A stretch of DNA of 64,000 nucleotides, from assembly GCF_900454835.1 (NCBI RefSeq), contig NZ_UGTM01000001.1, positions 1,178,501 through 1,242,500 of the forward strand, written 5' to 3'. Below are positions 10,248-18,651 of the stretch, piece by piece. This stretch comes from Prevotella denticola (GTDB lineage Bacteria > Bacteroidota > Bacteroidia > Bacteroidales > Bacteroidaceae). Every line of letters starts with the position of its first letter. Position 1 is the stretch's first letter. The position numbers and the translations under genes are program-made. Below the pieces are notes generated by a model that was not told the DNA's origin, searched no databases, and saw only the letters and a list, made by a program, of their open reading frames with translations.

Positions 10248-12302
10248 ATGAACAAAGAAATACAATCCCTTGTCAAGCAGCTCAACGCTGCCTCCAATGC
10301 TTACTACAACGGCCGTGAAGAACTCATGACCGACTACGAGTGGGACGCTGCCTTCGACCGGCTCAAGAAGCTGGAAGAACAGACCGGCATCGTCCTCCCC
10401 GACTCCCCGACACAGAATGTCTCGGCCGACAATGTAGCCGGAAAGAAAGAGAAACATGAGTTTCCGGCCCTGTCTCTGGCAAAGACCAAAAAGGTTGAAG
10501 ACCTTGCCAGATGGACAGAAGGAAAGCCCATCTGGCTCTCCTGGAAACTGGATGGCCTGACACTTGTCGCCACTTATGACAACGGACGGCTGACAAAAGT
10601 CGTCACCCGGGGCAACGGGCACATCGGCACCAACATCACCCATCTTTCCAGAGCCATCGAGGGCATCTTGCAGACCATCCCCTACAGAGGCCATCTCGTC
10701 ATCCGTGGAGAAGCCGTCATCAGCTACCCCGACTTCGAGAAGTTCAATATGGAGTCGGAGGAAGAGTATGCCAATCCCCGCAACCTCGCATCAGGATCGC
10801 TCACGCTGAAAGATATCAACGAGGTCAAGCAACGCCACCTGCACTGGATTCCTTTCACCCTTGTCTATACCGAGGAGGAAATCGGCTCATGGGGCGAACG
10901 GATGGCATGGCTTGAACGACAGGGATTCCATCCGGTAGACAGAGAACTCATCTCACGGCCGACGGCCGGGAATATACAAGCCGTCATCGACAGCTGGTCT
11001 TCCCGTGTCACCGGACAAGCCCTCAACACCCGTTATCCGGAAGCTGACACCCAACGCTTCCCCTACCCCGTCGATGGTCTCGTCATCACTTATGACGACA
11101 CGGCCTATGCCGCAACCGGATCGGTCACAGGGCATCATGCCACACGTGCCGGCTACGCCTTCAAATGGCAGGACGAGCGGGCGGAAACGGAACTGGACTA
11201 CATAGAATGGTCATGTGCCGCATCTACGATTTCGCCGGTCGCCGTTTTCCAGCCTGTCGAACTGGAGGGGACGACCGTCAAGCGTGCCTCGCTCTGCAAC
11301 ATCTCTGAATGCGAACGCCTGGGAATCGGCGGCAAGGGCACAAAAATCGCCGTCATCAAGGCAAACAAAATCATACCGAAGGTTGTCAGTGTCATTGAAC
11401 GGATGGGCATCTTCCATGTCCCGGAGACCTGTCCGGTATGCCGGTCGGCGACAGAAGTCGTGGAGAGTGAGGCCAGCGGGACACGGACACTGCACTGCAC
11501 GAACGACCACTGCCCTGCCAAACAGCTCAAGAAGTTCGGTCGTTTCGTTTCCAAGGAGGGGGTGAACATCGACGGACTGTCCGAACAGACTGTCCAGAAG
11601 TTCATCAACCTGGGCTGGATTTGTGAGTATGCCGACTTCTTCCATCTCAACGAACATGCTCTGCAGCTGCGTACCATGGACGGTTTCGGAGACAGGAGTG
11701 TCAGCAAACTCCTGGCGGCCGTTGAAAAGGCAAGGAGCGTGGAAGCCCGCCGGCTGCTCTTCGCACTCAACATTCCGCTGGTCGGACAGGATGTATGCAA
11801 CCGTCTGCTTTCAGCCTATCCGCTGAAAGAACTCATCAGGACTGCTACGGAAAGTACTGACGATGATGTGTTTTCAACCATTCCCGGTATCGGACCGGAA
11901 AAGAGTGCGAGCTTTGTCCGGTGGATGAAAGACGCAGACAACCAGCCTGTGCTGCAACACTTGCTGGCCGAACTCAACGTCAGGCAAGCCTCGTCCGCGC
12001 CGACAGGCAGCGGCTGCCAGGGACTGACATTCGTCATTACGGGCGATGTCCATCATTACAAGAACCGCAATGAGCTGAAAGCCTATATCGAAAGCCAAGG
12101 CGGTAAAGTTACCGGTTCGGTTTCCAAGTCTACTGACTTTCTCATTAACAATGATGTAGAAAGCACTTCGGGCAAAAACCAGAAAGCCAAGGCTCTCTCC
12201 ATCCCCATCATCTCTGAGGAAGATTTCATCGACCGTTTTGCACAGGGTTCCGCCTCCGGCTTACCCGCACAGAGGACAGAAGAAACATTATTCCAAGACT
12301 GA
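10248..12302 (+). CDS. ligA: NAD-dependent DNA ligase, divergent LigA
   Basis: 684 residues from the ATG at 10248. The 43 codons upstream in frame are the C-rich leader and are not protein-like. Visible parts: an NMN-binding Ia-like start (YYNGREELMTDYEWD), DSPTQNV, the adenylation site WKLDGL (nucleophile Lys), TRGNG where most LigA have TRGDG, NPRNLASGSL for NPRNAAAGSL, DGLVI, an OB fold, a four-Cys zinc finger (CPVC then CTNDHC), helix-hairpin-helix repeats and a C-terminal BRCT domain (from GLTFVITGDVHHY). Domain order and length are those of LigA, which seals nicks in replication and repair. Many normally invariant motif residues differ, so this could be a second, specialised ligase beside a canonical copy elsewhere. 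Confidence 0.85.
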   Translation: MNKEIQSLVKQLNAASNAYYNGREELMTDYEWDAAFDRLKKLEEQTGIVLPDSPTQNVSADNVAGKKEKHEFPALSLAKTKKVEDLARWTEGKPIWLSWKLDGLTLVATYDNGRLTKVVTRGNGHIGTNITHLSRAIEGILQTIPYRGHLVIRGEAVISYPDFEKFNMESEEEYANPRNLASGSLTLKDINEVKQRHLHWIPFTLVYTEEEIGSWGERMAWLERQGFHPVDRELISRPTAGNIQAVIDSWSSRVTGQALNTRYPEADTQRFPYPVDGLVITYDDTAYAATGSVTGHHATRAGYAFKWQDERAETELDYIEWSCAASTISPVAVFQPVELEGTTVKRASLCNISECERLGIGGKGTKIAVIKANKIIPKVVSVIERMGIFHVPETCPVCRSATEVVESEASGTRTLHCTNDHCPAKQLKKFGRFVSKEGVNIDGLSEQTVQKFINLGWICEYADFFHLNEHALQLRTMDGFGDRSVSKLLAAVEKARSVEARRLLFALNIPLVGQDVCNRLLSAYPLKELIRTATESTDDDVFSTIPGIGPEKSASFVRWMKDADNQPVLQHLLAELNVRQASSAPTGSGCQGLTFVITGDVHHYKNRNELKAYIESQGGKVTGSVSKSTDFLINNDVESTSGKNQKAKALSIPIISEEDFIDRFAQGSASGLPAQRTEETLFQD

Positions 12303-12402
12303 TAGAATCATTCTTCGGATAACCCCCTCCTCATCCCGAATTCACATACAAAGACAGAGTATCATACTTCTTTGATTCTCAAGCTGTTATATCCAGCGTT
12401 TA

Positions 12403-12483
12403 AAAAGGTGCCTACTTGCACCGCAAGTAAGGCCTAATTGAAGCCCAAGTAGGCCTTACTTGAACAGCAAGTAAGGCCCTTTT
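12403..12483. repeat. 81-bp triple-palindrome element, best copy (family 1)
   Basis: Bounded by AAAAGG (12403-12408) and its inverse CCTTTT (12478-12483). Three 15-bp palindromes start at 12414, 12436 and 12458, exactly 22 bp apart; the first is ACTTGCACCGCAAGT and the third ACTTGAACAGCAAGT. Seven-base spacers (AAGGCCT, AGGCCTT) separate them. It lies between ligA and the glycosylase gene, upstream of the latter's promoter. Confidence 0.85.
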
Positions 12484-12569
12484 GGAATCCAGACTGACTA
12501 TATCCTAAATTTGAACAGCTTATATGATATTTTTGAATGAGAATCCTCAAAAAAAAATTAAATATAACA

Positions 12570-12601
12570 CTTGCAAATATGGTTTATTCTTCATAAATTT
12601 G
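12570..12601 (+). promoter_or_regulatory. promoter of the HTH-DNA glycosylase gene
   Basis: CTTG at 12570-12573 and TAAATTTG at 12594-12601 with a 20-bp spacer give a good Bacteroidota promoter about 46 bp upstream of the ATG. Confidence 0.6.
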
Positions 12602-12647
12602 CGTGTGAAAACATAGGTGACTTTATTCACTACCTAAAATTAATTAA

Positions 12648-13484
12648 ATGACATTACATGAGGCTATTATTTGCGTATTAAAAACTCATAGTACAGCTAT
12701 GAGCTGTTCTGATATCGCAAAAGAGATATACTCTAAGAAACTATATCTACAAAAGAATGGATCAATGGCCCCGCCAAGGCAGATAAGAGCACGTGTTAAG
12801 AAATACCCTCAGTATTTCGTTATAAAAGATGCAAAAATACATCTAAGCAAATCAAGTGAACTCACGAAAAAGCTACAAGAAAAGAAGACATTCAACTTAC
12901 ACCAACTCTCTTTTCTGCCTCATTTACATGGAGAGGACGGAGTAAAAAAGAAATCAATTACACAAGTAGTCTCTCCTGATTTCAAAAAGGGGTTCATGCC
13001 TTGGATAGACAAGAATACCAAAGTACTTATCTTAGGAACTATGCCTGGAGATATTTCGACAGAACAACTGTCATACTATCTAAATCCAAGCAATACTTTC
13101 TGGAAAATTATGAATAGGCTTTTCAATTCTACCGACCATTTTGAGAAAAGTAGGGATTTCCTAAGTTCAATTGGTATAGGTCTGTGGGATGTATATAAAG
13201 AAGGTATTAGAAAAGGTAGTCTTGATTCAGGTTTTTCTATCCATCCAGTACCTAATGACATCAAAGGGTTCATTAAAAAACATAAATCTATAAAATACAT
13301 TGTCTTTAATGGAAAGGAAGCCCATGATGCGTTCTTGAAAGAAATAGGTGATGTCAATGTATCCTGTATAGTGATGCCTTCTACGTCATCGACCAATACC
13401 CATATGACTTTTGATGAAAAGTTTGATGCCTGGACTCAACTAAAGAAAATACTAAAACAAGTAAAGCATAATTCAACACCATAA
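12648..13484 (+). CDS. fusion of winged-helix (HARE-HTH-like) domain and family-6-like uracil/hypoxanthine-DNA glycosylase
   Basis: 278 residues, AT-rich compared with its neighbours. Residues 1-68 (MTLHEAIICVLKTH, MSCSDIAKEIYSKKLY, PRQIRARVKKYPQYF) have the pattern of a HARE-HTH winged helix. Residues about 118-270 are a UDG-superfamily domain: LGTMPGD (129-135), NPSNTFW (147-153), GLWDV (178-182) and MPSTSSTN (245-252). These match the hypoxanthine-DNA glycosylase group, which removes deaminated bases such as deoxyinosine or uracil. HARE-HTH domains are known from restriction and modified-DNA systems. The two parts suggest a base-excision enzyme steered to particular DNA, perhaps foreign DNA. 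The glycosylase fold is fairly sure; the substrate is open. Its own promoter precedes it, and composition suggests horizontal transfer. Confidence 0.75.
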   Translation: MTLHEAIICVLKTHSTAMSCSDIAKEIYSKKLYLQKNGSMAPPRQIRARVKKYPQYFVIKDAKIHLSKSSELTKKLQEKKTFNLHQLSFLPHLHGEDGVKKKSITQVVSPDFKKGFMPWIDKNTKVLILGTMPGDISTEQLSYYLNPSNTFWKIMNRLFNSTDHFEKSRDFLSSIGIGLWDVYKEGIRKGSLDSGFSIHPVPNDIKGFIKKHKSIKYIVFNGKEAHDAFLKEIGDVNVSCIVMPSTSSTNTHMTFDEKFDAWTQLKKILKQVKHNSTP

Positions 13485-13930
13485 GCTTTTAGACCTTCTT
13501 CCATCATCAAAAATCATCCCAATTACTTGAGCCTCCAACCTCCTGTTTCCTGTTTGAATGATGTCCAAAATCATTCGTAGGAATCCCCTTCTATACGCAT
13601 GGAATCAGAGGATGTCAGGTTCTTTTATCTGTAAGATAATTCAATAGAAGAATTAAAGCGAGTATGTTAAAATACAAATTAACGACTTGACAAGTTTTAA
13701 TTTGTAAGTAACGTACTCTCAAAAGAAAAGAGCATTTCTTTACTCAAACACGAGTTTTGAAATGGTCTTTTCTCATTGGATTGTTTTAAAATGTAAGGTT
13801 TTCAGAAGGGCATTTACATTTTGACACACCCTCGATAAATTGTATATCTTGCGGACAGACGAGGGCATCTATCCCCTACTTGGCTATGTGACACGCTTTT
13901 TTTAGAAGACTTATTTTCCAAAGGGATTTC
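13485..13930. other. AT-rich intergenic region with possible transposon scars
   Basis: No gene is supported. An imperfect palindrome of about 60 bp (13661-13720, arms near GAGTATGTT and AACGTACTC) lies upstream of a TTGACACACCCTC motif at 13821-13833. That 13-mer is identical to the right end of the MITE-like element at 53447-53617. This may be the remnant of a related element. Confidence 0.4.
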
Positions 13931-14680
13931 TCAGAACGTCCACTTGGCCGCCACCGTTGGGATGGCATAGAAGCGGTTGTGCTCGCCGCGGTCGTTCCAG
14001 ACGAAGTTGTTGCTGATTTCCACCTCAGAACCCAGAGAGAGGTTCACGTTCTTCATGCCTTTCAGCGTGTTGAGGTTGAACCAGAACTGCGGTTCAGATA
14101 CCATGATCAGCTTGCCGTTCACGTCCGGATCGTACCAGACATCACAGAACCCGCTGAAGGTACAGAGGCCATGCGCAAAGGTTGTTCCCCACACCTCCGT
14201 CAGCTGGAAGCTATTGTAAGGATGCGCACCCGTGTGCCCGTTCTTGAAATAATACTTATACATCAGCTGCACGCTGAACGTCTTTGAGAAGTCTTTTGAA
14301 GCCCAGTTCCATGCGCCGCCCAGAAGCATGGAGTGCTGGTAGCGGTTACCGTAGTAGCCCCCGGGAGTCTCGCCGGAACCTACGCCGCCGTTGTATTCCA
14401 CGTGGGCAGCCCACTGCTTGTTCTTCGTCAGGTTGAACTCACGGGCAATCTCCCAGTAAGCGCCGATCGTACCGTCGTTCTTGTAGTCAATGTCGGTGAA
14501 CATGAAGGTGGAACCCCATGTGTCAGGCTTGAACATCTCAACCGTCGTCGTCACCGTCGTACGCGATGAGAGGTCGTTGTAGAGATTGTGACCAAGGTCG
14601 TAATGAAGCTGTAAATTCTGTGCCTGCGCACCACTAAAAGCTGCTACCAAAAGGATAGCGAGGGAAAAGAATCTTTTCAT
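13931..14680 (-). CDS. DUF5020 family outer-membrane beta-barrel protein (Tsx-like)
   Basis: 249 residues. The N-terminal signal peptide is MKRFFSLAILLVAAFSGAQAQ with a cleavage site after AQA. The mature part alternates polar and aromatic residues as in a beta barrel (TVEMFKPDTWGSTFMFTDIDY, FSVQLMYKYYFKNG, PQFWFNLNTLKG) and ends in KWTF with the terminal aromatic residue needed by the BAM machinery. This fits DUF5020, related to the nucleoside channel Tsx. Such proteins sit in the outer membrane; the solute is unknown. A minus-strand -7 box (TAACTTTG, 14713-14720) lies 33 bp upstream, divergent from trmD. Confidence 0.82.
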   Translation of the reverse strand: MKRFFSLAILLVAAFSGAQAQNLQLHYDLGHNLYNDLSSRTTVTTTVEMFKPDTWGSTFMFTDIDYKNDGTIGAYWEIAREFNLTKNKQWAAHVEYNGGVGSGETPGGYYGNRYQHSMLLGGAWNWASKDFSKTFSVQLMYKYYFKNGHTGAHPYNSFQLTEVWGTTFAHGLCTFSGFCDVWYDPDVNGKLIMVSEPQFWFNLNTLKGMKNVNLSLGSEVEISNNFVWNDRGEHNRFYAIPTVAAKWTF

Positions 14681-14712
14681 ATCGTTTTTAAATAATGATT
14701 GGAAAACTGCTG

Positions 14713-14720
14713 CAAAGTTA
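14713..14720 (-). promoter_or_regulatory. -7 element of the DUF5020 gene
   Basis: TAACTTTG on the minus strand, 33 bp before the start codon. The -33 box is weak. It lies about 43 bp from the divergent trmD -7 element. Confidence 0.5.
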
Positions 14721-14740
14721 CAAAAAAACCTTAAACTATC

Positions 14741-14770
14741 CTTGTTATAGCAAAAGAATCGTTAACTTTG
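14741..14770 (+). promoter_or_regulatory. promoter of trmD, nearly leaderless
   Basis: CTTG (14741-14744) and TAACTTTG (14763-14770) with an 18-bp spacer. The -7 box ends only 7 bases before the ATG at 14778, so the transcript should have almost no 5' leader. Confidence 0.55.
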
Positions 14771-14777
14771 TAGCTGT

Positions 14778-15461
14778 ATGAGAATAGACATCATCACCGT
14801 ATTGCCGGAGATGCTGGAAGGGTTTGTCCACGAGAGCATCCTTGCCAGGGCAGAGAAGAAGGGACTGGCAGAGATCCGCCTGCACAATCTCCGTGACTAT
14901 ACGAAGGACAAATGGCGGCGTGTAGACGACTATCCGTTCGGCGGACAGGCGGGCATGGTCATGCAAATCGAACCTATTGACAACTGCATCGCCGCCTTGA
15001 AGGAAGAACGAGACTATGACGAAGTCATCTTCACGTCACCCGACGGTGAGCCGTTCAGCCAGCGTATCGCCAACGACCTCTCCATGGGAGGAAACTTCAT
15101 CATTCTTGCGGGGCATTACAAAGGTATTGATCAGCGCGTACGCGACCACCTCATCACACGGGAGATTTCCGTCGGCGACTTCGTCCTGACAGGCGGTGAA
15201 CTGCCGGCAGCCATCATTGCCGACGCCGTTGTCCGGCTTGTCCCGGGTGTTATCAGCGACGAACAGAGCGCACTTTCCGACTGCTTCATGGACGATATGC
15301 TCTCCGCCCCCATCTATACCCGCCCCCGCAGCTACAAGGGGTGGGAGGTGCCGGAAATCCTGCTCAGCGGGAACGAGGCGAAAATCAGACAATGGGAATT
15401 CGACCAGGCAATGGAGCGTACCCGGCGGCTGCGTCCCGACCTGCTGAGAGAGAATAAGTAA
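14778..15461 (+). CDS. trmD: tRNA (guanine37-N1)-methyltransferase TrmD
   Basis: 227 residues with the SPOUT methyltransferase trefoil-knot signatures of Trm[14 protein letters not shown] at the start, [48 protein letters not shown] and the end motif RPDLL. TrmD uses S-adenosylmethionine to methylate N1 of G37 next to the anticodon and prevents +1 frameshifting. It is monocistronic or leads into the DUF805 gene 41 bp downstream. The start is the first ATG and its promoter is only a few bases upstream. The identification is unambiguous. Confidence 0.97.
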   Translation: MRIDIITVLPEMLEGFVHESILARAEKKGLAEIRLHNLRDYTKDKWRRVDDYPFGGQAGMVMQIEPIDNCIAALKEERDYDEVIFTSPDGEPFSQRIANDLSMGGNFIILAGHYKGIDQRVRDHLITREISVGDFVLTGGELPAAIIADAVVRLVPGVISDEQSALSDCFMDDMLSAPIYTRPRSYKGWEVPEILLSGNEAKIRQWEFDQAMERTRRLRPDLLRENK

Positions 15462-15502
15462 GAAGATTCTTTATTTATCAACTTCTAATACATTAACTAT
15501 TT

Positions 15503-16039
15503 ATGTCACAAATGAAAGAATTACCACAGGTCGGCTTCTCTGAAGCCGCACAGAACTTTTTCAAGAAGTGTTTCCAGTTCAAGGGACGCATCCGCCGTTC
15601 AGAGTATTGGTGGGGTGCGCTGACTGTCGCCATCGCTTCGGCCGTCCTCTCACTCATTCCGTTTGTCGGATGGGTCGCACTCATTTTCCTTGCCATAGGC
15701 GGAATATCCATGCTGTTCCGCCGTCTGCACGACACAGGCCGCAGCGGCTGGTGGTGGGGCTGCCAGACAATTATCGGACTGGTTGCAGGCGCACTCTTCT
15801 TCTCCGCCATCGATTTCCATGCTTATATGATGGCGGCTCAGTCTCAGGATGCAACTGAGATGATGAGGGTTCTCTCTGCCGGCATGACAGGCGGTGCGGG
15901 TATCTTCGCCTTGCTGCTTTATCTGGTCAATGGAGCACTGGGTATTGTCATCTTCGTCTTCACGCTCCTCGACAGCAAGCCGGAGGCCAACAAGTACGGG
16001 GAATCACCCAAGTATGTTGTAGAACAGACCGAAGAGTAG
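15503..16039 (+). CDS. DUF805 family inner-membrane protein (YhaH-like)
   Basis: 178 residues with four hydrophobic segments. The diagnostic DUF805 pattern is clear: a Phe/Gly/Arg entry (FQFKGRIRRSEYWWG), a first membrane helix pair, then FRRLHDTGRSGWWW before the third helix. The family is widespread in bacteria and has no settled function. The gene lies 41 bp after trmD on the same strand and is followed by a strong hairpin, so trmD and this gene may form one unit. Confidence 0.85.
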   Translation: MSQMKELPQVGFSEAAQNFFKKCFQFKGRIRRSEYWWGALTVAIASAVLSLIPFVGWVALIFLAIGGISMLFRRLHDTGRSGWWWGCQTIIGLVAGALFFSAIDFHAYMMAAQSQDATEMMRVLSAGMTGGAGIFALLLYLVNGALGIVIFVFTLLDSKPEANKYGESPKYVVEQTEE

Positions 16040-16094
16040 GAAGGTCGCTTGTCTGGAAACAAGACTTCTATCTTTCCAGATAGACCCTTTCTGA

Positions 16095-16140
16095 ATCAAA
16101 ACACAGGGGCGTACGAATTCGTGCGCCCCTGTGTTTTGAT
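16095..16140. terminator. strong bidirectional terminator hairpin
   Basis: Seventeen-base perfectly complementary arms (16095-16111 and 16124-16140) rich in A at the left and T at the right, with a 10-base palindrome in the loop. It lies between the convergent DUF805 and dpp4 genes and can end transcripts from both sides. The rest of the gap up to 16406 shows nothing else. Confidence 0.8.
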
Positions 16141-16406
16141 GTTGTCTCTGATTTTCAGCGACTCTGTCCTTGACATTTCCCGGGGACAGTCCAGCTAAAA
16201 CAGCCGTACACTGCCGACAGACGTACGGATGAACCGCAGACGGGCAGACTATACAGATAACAGAGGTGCCAGACAAGACCGATGACAATAAAAAAACAGA
16301 GACAGACAACCTCGTCTGCCCCTGTTGATCATCTATCCGATACATCCTCCTCTACTATCTGTGTGAAATCCCCTGGGTCTTCACAATGATATATTGCAGA
16401 GCTGCT

Positions 16407-18596
16407 TTACAAGTTTTCCATGAACCATTCTGCCACCTGTCTCAACAGGTGGTTGCGGGTATTGCCGCCGTAGATAGAGTGGTTACGATTGGTGTAACAG
16501 TTCTCCTTGAAATCCTTGTCGGCCTGAACCAGTGCCTCAGAATATTCAAAGGTGTTCTGCGGATGAACATTGTCATCGGCCATACCATGGCAGATCAGCA
16601 GTCTGCCGTGCAGCTTCCCGGCACGGTTGATGGGATTGACGGCGTAACCGGAAGTATTCTCCTGTGGTGTACGCATATACCGTTCCGTATAGACGGAATC
16701 GTAGAACCGCCAGTCGGTCGGCGGTGCAATGGCTACGCCCGCCTTGAACACATCACGTCCCTCGCTCATGCTCATCAGGGTATTGAAACCGCCGAAGCTC
16801 CAGCCCCAGATACCGATACGTGCCGCATCGACATACGGCTGTCTGCCCAGCCACAGGGCCGCCTCCACCTGGTCCTTCGACTCCAGATCGCCGAGCTTCA
16901 GATAAGTACACTTTTCAAACTCTGCTCCCCTCGCACCTGTGCCGCGGCCGTCCACCGTCACTACGATGTAGCCTTTCTGTGCCAGGTAATAATCGAACAT
17001 ACCGCCGTTGCCCATCGAACCGACACCCCAGCTGTCAACCACCTGCTGGCTGCCCGGCCCGCTGTACTGGTGCATGATGACCGGATACTTCTTCTTTGCA
17101 TCAAATCCGGCGGGTTTCACCATCCATCCGTTGAGCTTCACTCCCTCCGATGTCGTAAATGTAAAGAACTCGACACCGCCGTTGCCATACTTCGCAAGTT
17201 TCGTCTGCAGTTCGTCATTGTTCAGCACTTCGCGTACCTCCTTGCCCTTGTTGTCATAGATAGCATAGACGTAAGGATGGTTACGGTCGCTCCATGTATT
17301 GAGGAAGTATCTGTAATCACCGGAGAACGCAGCGGCATTCCAGCCTGCATGGGCAGAAAGGCAAGTCAGCCTGCCGGACTTGTCGGCGACATAGACCTCC
17401 CGCTGCATCGGCTTGCGGGCAGCTGCCTGGAAGTAGGTGTTGCCGGTCTTATCATCATATCCATAGATTTCCGTCACGTCATAGTTGCCCTTGTCTATCT
17501 GGCGCAGGAGCTTCCCTTCTTTGCTGTATAGATAAAGGTGCATATAGCCGTCACGGTCGGAAGGCAGCAGAATGTAATCCTTCATGATTCTGATGCCTTC
17601 CATCGCTTCTTCCTTCACATACTTGGGCACACGCTCTCTGATCAGCAGCCGGCACGCTCCTGTCTTGGGATTGGCAGCATAGAGATTCAGTTCGTCCTGG
17701 TGCCGATTCATCGTATAGAGAATGATCCTGTCTGCATCAGCAGTCGTCTTGATGCGGGGGATATAACCATCCGCTGCCAAAGGCAGGTCATACTTGCGCA
17801 CACTGCCGTCACCTAATGAATACGCCCATGCGCTTACCTGTGAATTGTCCTCGCCGGCTTTCGGATATTTGTAGCTGTATTCTCCAGGATAAGTCTCATA
17901 CTTATTGAATGCAGGATGCGAGCCTTTGAAAAGCTGTAGGGAATAGGTCTTCACCTTGCTTTCATCGTACCTGATCCAGCTCAACGTCCTGCTGTCAGCA
18001 CTCCATGCAAGTGCGTTGTTAAAGCCGAACTCCTCCTCGTTCACCCAGTCGGGCAGACCGTTGATGACCTTGTTGAACGCACCGTCGGTGGTGACCTGTC
18101 TGACATTCTCGCCATCCGTGATGTAGATGTTGTTCTTATGGACGTATGCAATCTGCCGCCCGTCAGGCGAAAAAACAGGTATCTGTTCTGCCCCGTCTTT
18201 TGAAAGTTTCTTCAGTTGTTTCGTCTTCACTTCATAGAGATAGAAGTCTGCCGTAAATGAACGGCGATAGATGCGGTTGGTATTCGTCTGCAACAGCAGC
18301 CGGCATCCATCGGCCGAAATCTGATAGTCATCAAAAACCTTGAGCAGCCCTTCCTTGACATCGGAAAGGTCGAAGATGACACCGGTCGGTTTACCTGTTC
18401 TGAAGGAATACTTCACCACCTGCCGGCCGTCGGCCGACACCTGTGCATATTCCGAAGTACCTTTCAGAGGATTGACACCCGAGATACGTTTCGCCCAGAA
18501 TACGCCACTGGTGATGTCTTTCAATGAAATCGGCTCTCCTGCCATCAGCTGGAGAGCTGTCAGCATAGCAGCACACATAAGGATTGTTCTTTTCAT
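16407..18596 (-). CDS. dpp4: S9B family dipeptidyl peptidase IV
   Basis: 729 residues from the ATG at 18596, which begins a clear signal peptide (MKRTILMCAAMLTALQLMAG). An in-frame extension to 18647 is ignored. Residues about 30-470 form the beta-propeller domain. The C-terminal alpha/beta hydrolase has the triad Ser600 (GWSFGGF), Asp674 (ADDNVH) and His706 (NHSIYGG), and VNEEEFGF carries the Glu pair region that holds the substrate N-terminus. DPP4 removes Xaa-Pro dipeptides from peptides in the periplasm and serves amino-acid acquisition in Bacteroidota. Its promoter overlaps that of the divergent radical SAM gene. Confidence 0.95.
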   Translation of the reverse strand: MKRTILMCAAMLTALQLMAGEPISLKDITSGVFWAKRISGVNPLKGTSEYAQVSADGRQVVKYSFRTGKPTGVIFDLSDVKEGLLKVFDDYQISADGCRLLLQTNTNRIYRRSFTADFYLYEVKTKQLKKLSKDGAEQIPVFSPDGRQIAYVHKNNIYITDGENVRQVTTDGAFNKVINGLPDWVNEEEFGFNNALAWSADSRTLSWIRYDESKVKTYSLQLFKGSHPAFNKYETYPGEYSYKYPKAGEDNSQVSAWAYSLGDGSVRKYDLPLAADGYIPRIKTTADADRIILYTMNRHQDELNLYAANPKTGACRLLIRERVPKYVKEEAMEGIRIMKDYILLPSDRDGYMHLYLYSKEGKLLRQIDKGNYDVTEIYGYDDKTGNTYFQAAARKPMQREVYVADKSGRLTCLSAHAGWNAAAFSGDYRYFLNTWSDRNHPYVYAIYDNKGKEVREVLNNDELQTKLAKYGNGGVEFFTFTTSEGVKLNGWMVKPAGFDAKKKYPVIMHQYSGPGSQQVVDSWGVGSMGNGGMFDYYLAQKGYIVVTVDGRGTGARGAEFEKCTYLKLGDLESKDQVEAALWLGRQPYVDAARIGIWGWSFGGFNTLMSMSEGRDVFKAGVAIAPPTDWRFYDSVYTERYMRTPQENTSGYAVNPINRAGKLHGRLLICHGMADDNVHPQNTFEYSEALVQADKDFKENCYTNRNHSIYGGNTRNHLLRQVAEWFMENL

Positions 18597-18616
18597 AAAT
18601 TCAAGTTTTAACATCG

Positions 18617-18648
18617 CAAAAGTATAAAATAATCCGTAAATTTGCAAA
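18617..18648 (-). promoter_or_regulatory. promoter of dpp4, overlapping the divergent promoter
   Basis: Minus strand TTTG (18648-18645) and TACTTTTG (18624-18617), spacing 20 bp. The plus-strand -7 box TAAATTTG (18637-18644) of the next gene lies inside this promoter, so the two genes cannot easily be initiated at once. Confidence 0.65.
18637..18644 (+). promoter_or_regulatory. -7 element of the YhcC-type gene, nearly leaderless
   Basis: TAAATTTG ends 7 bases before the ATG at 18652, the same spacing as at trmD. No good -33 TTTG is present. Confidence 0.5.
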
Positions 18649-18651
18649 AGA

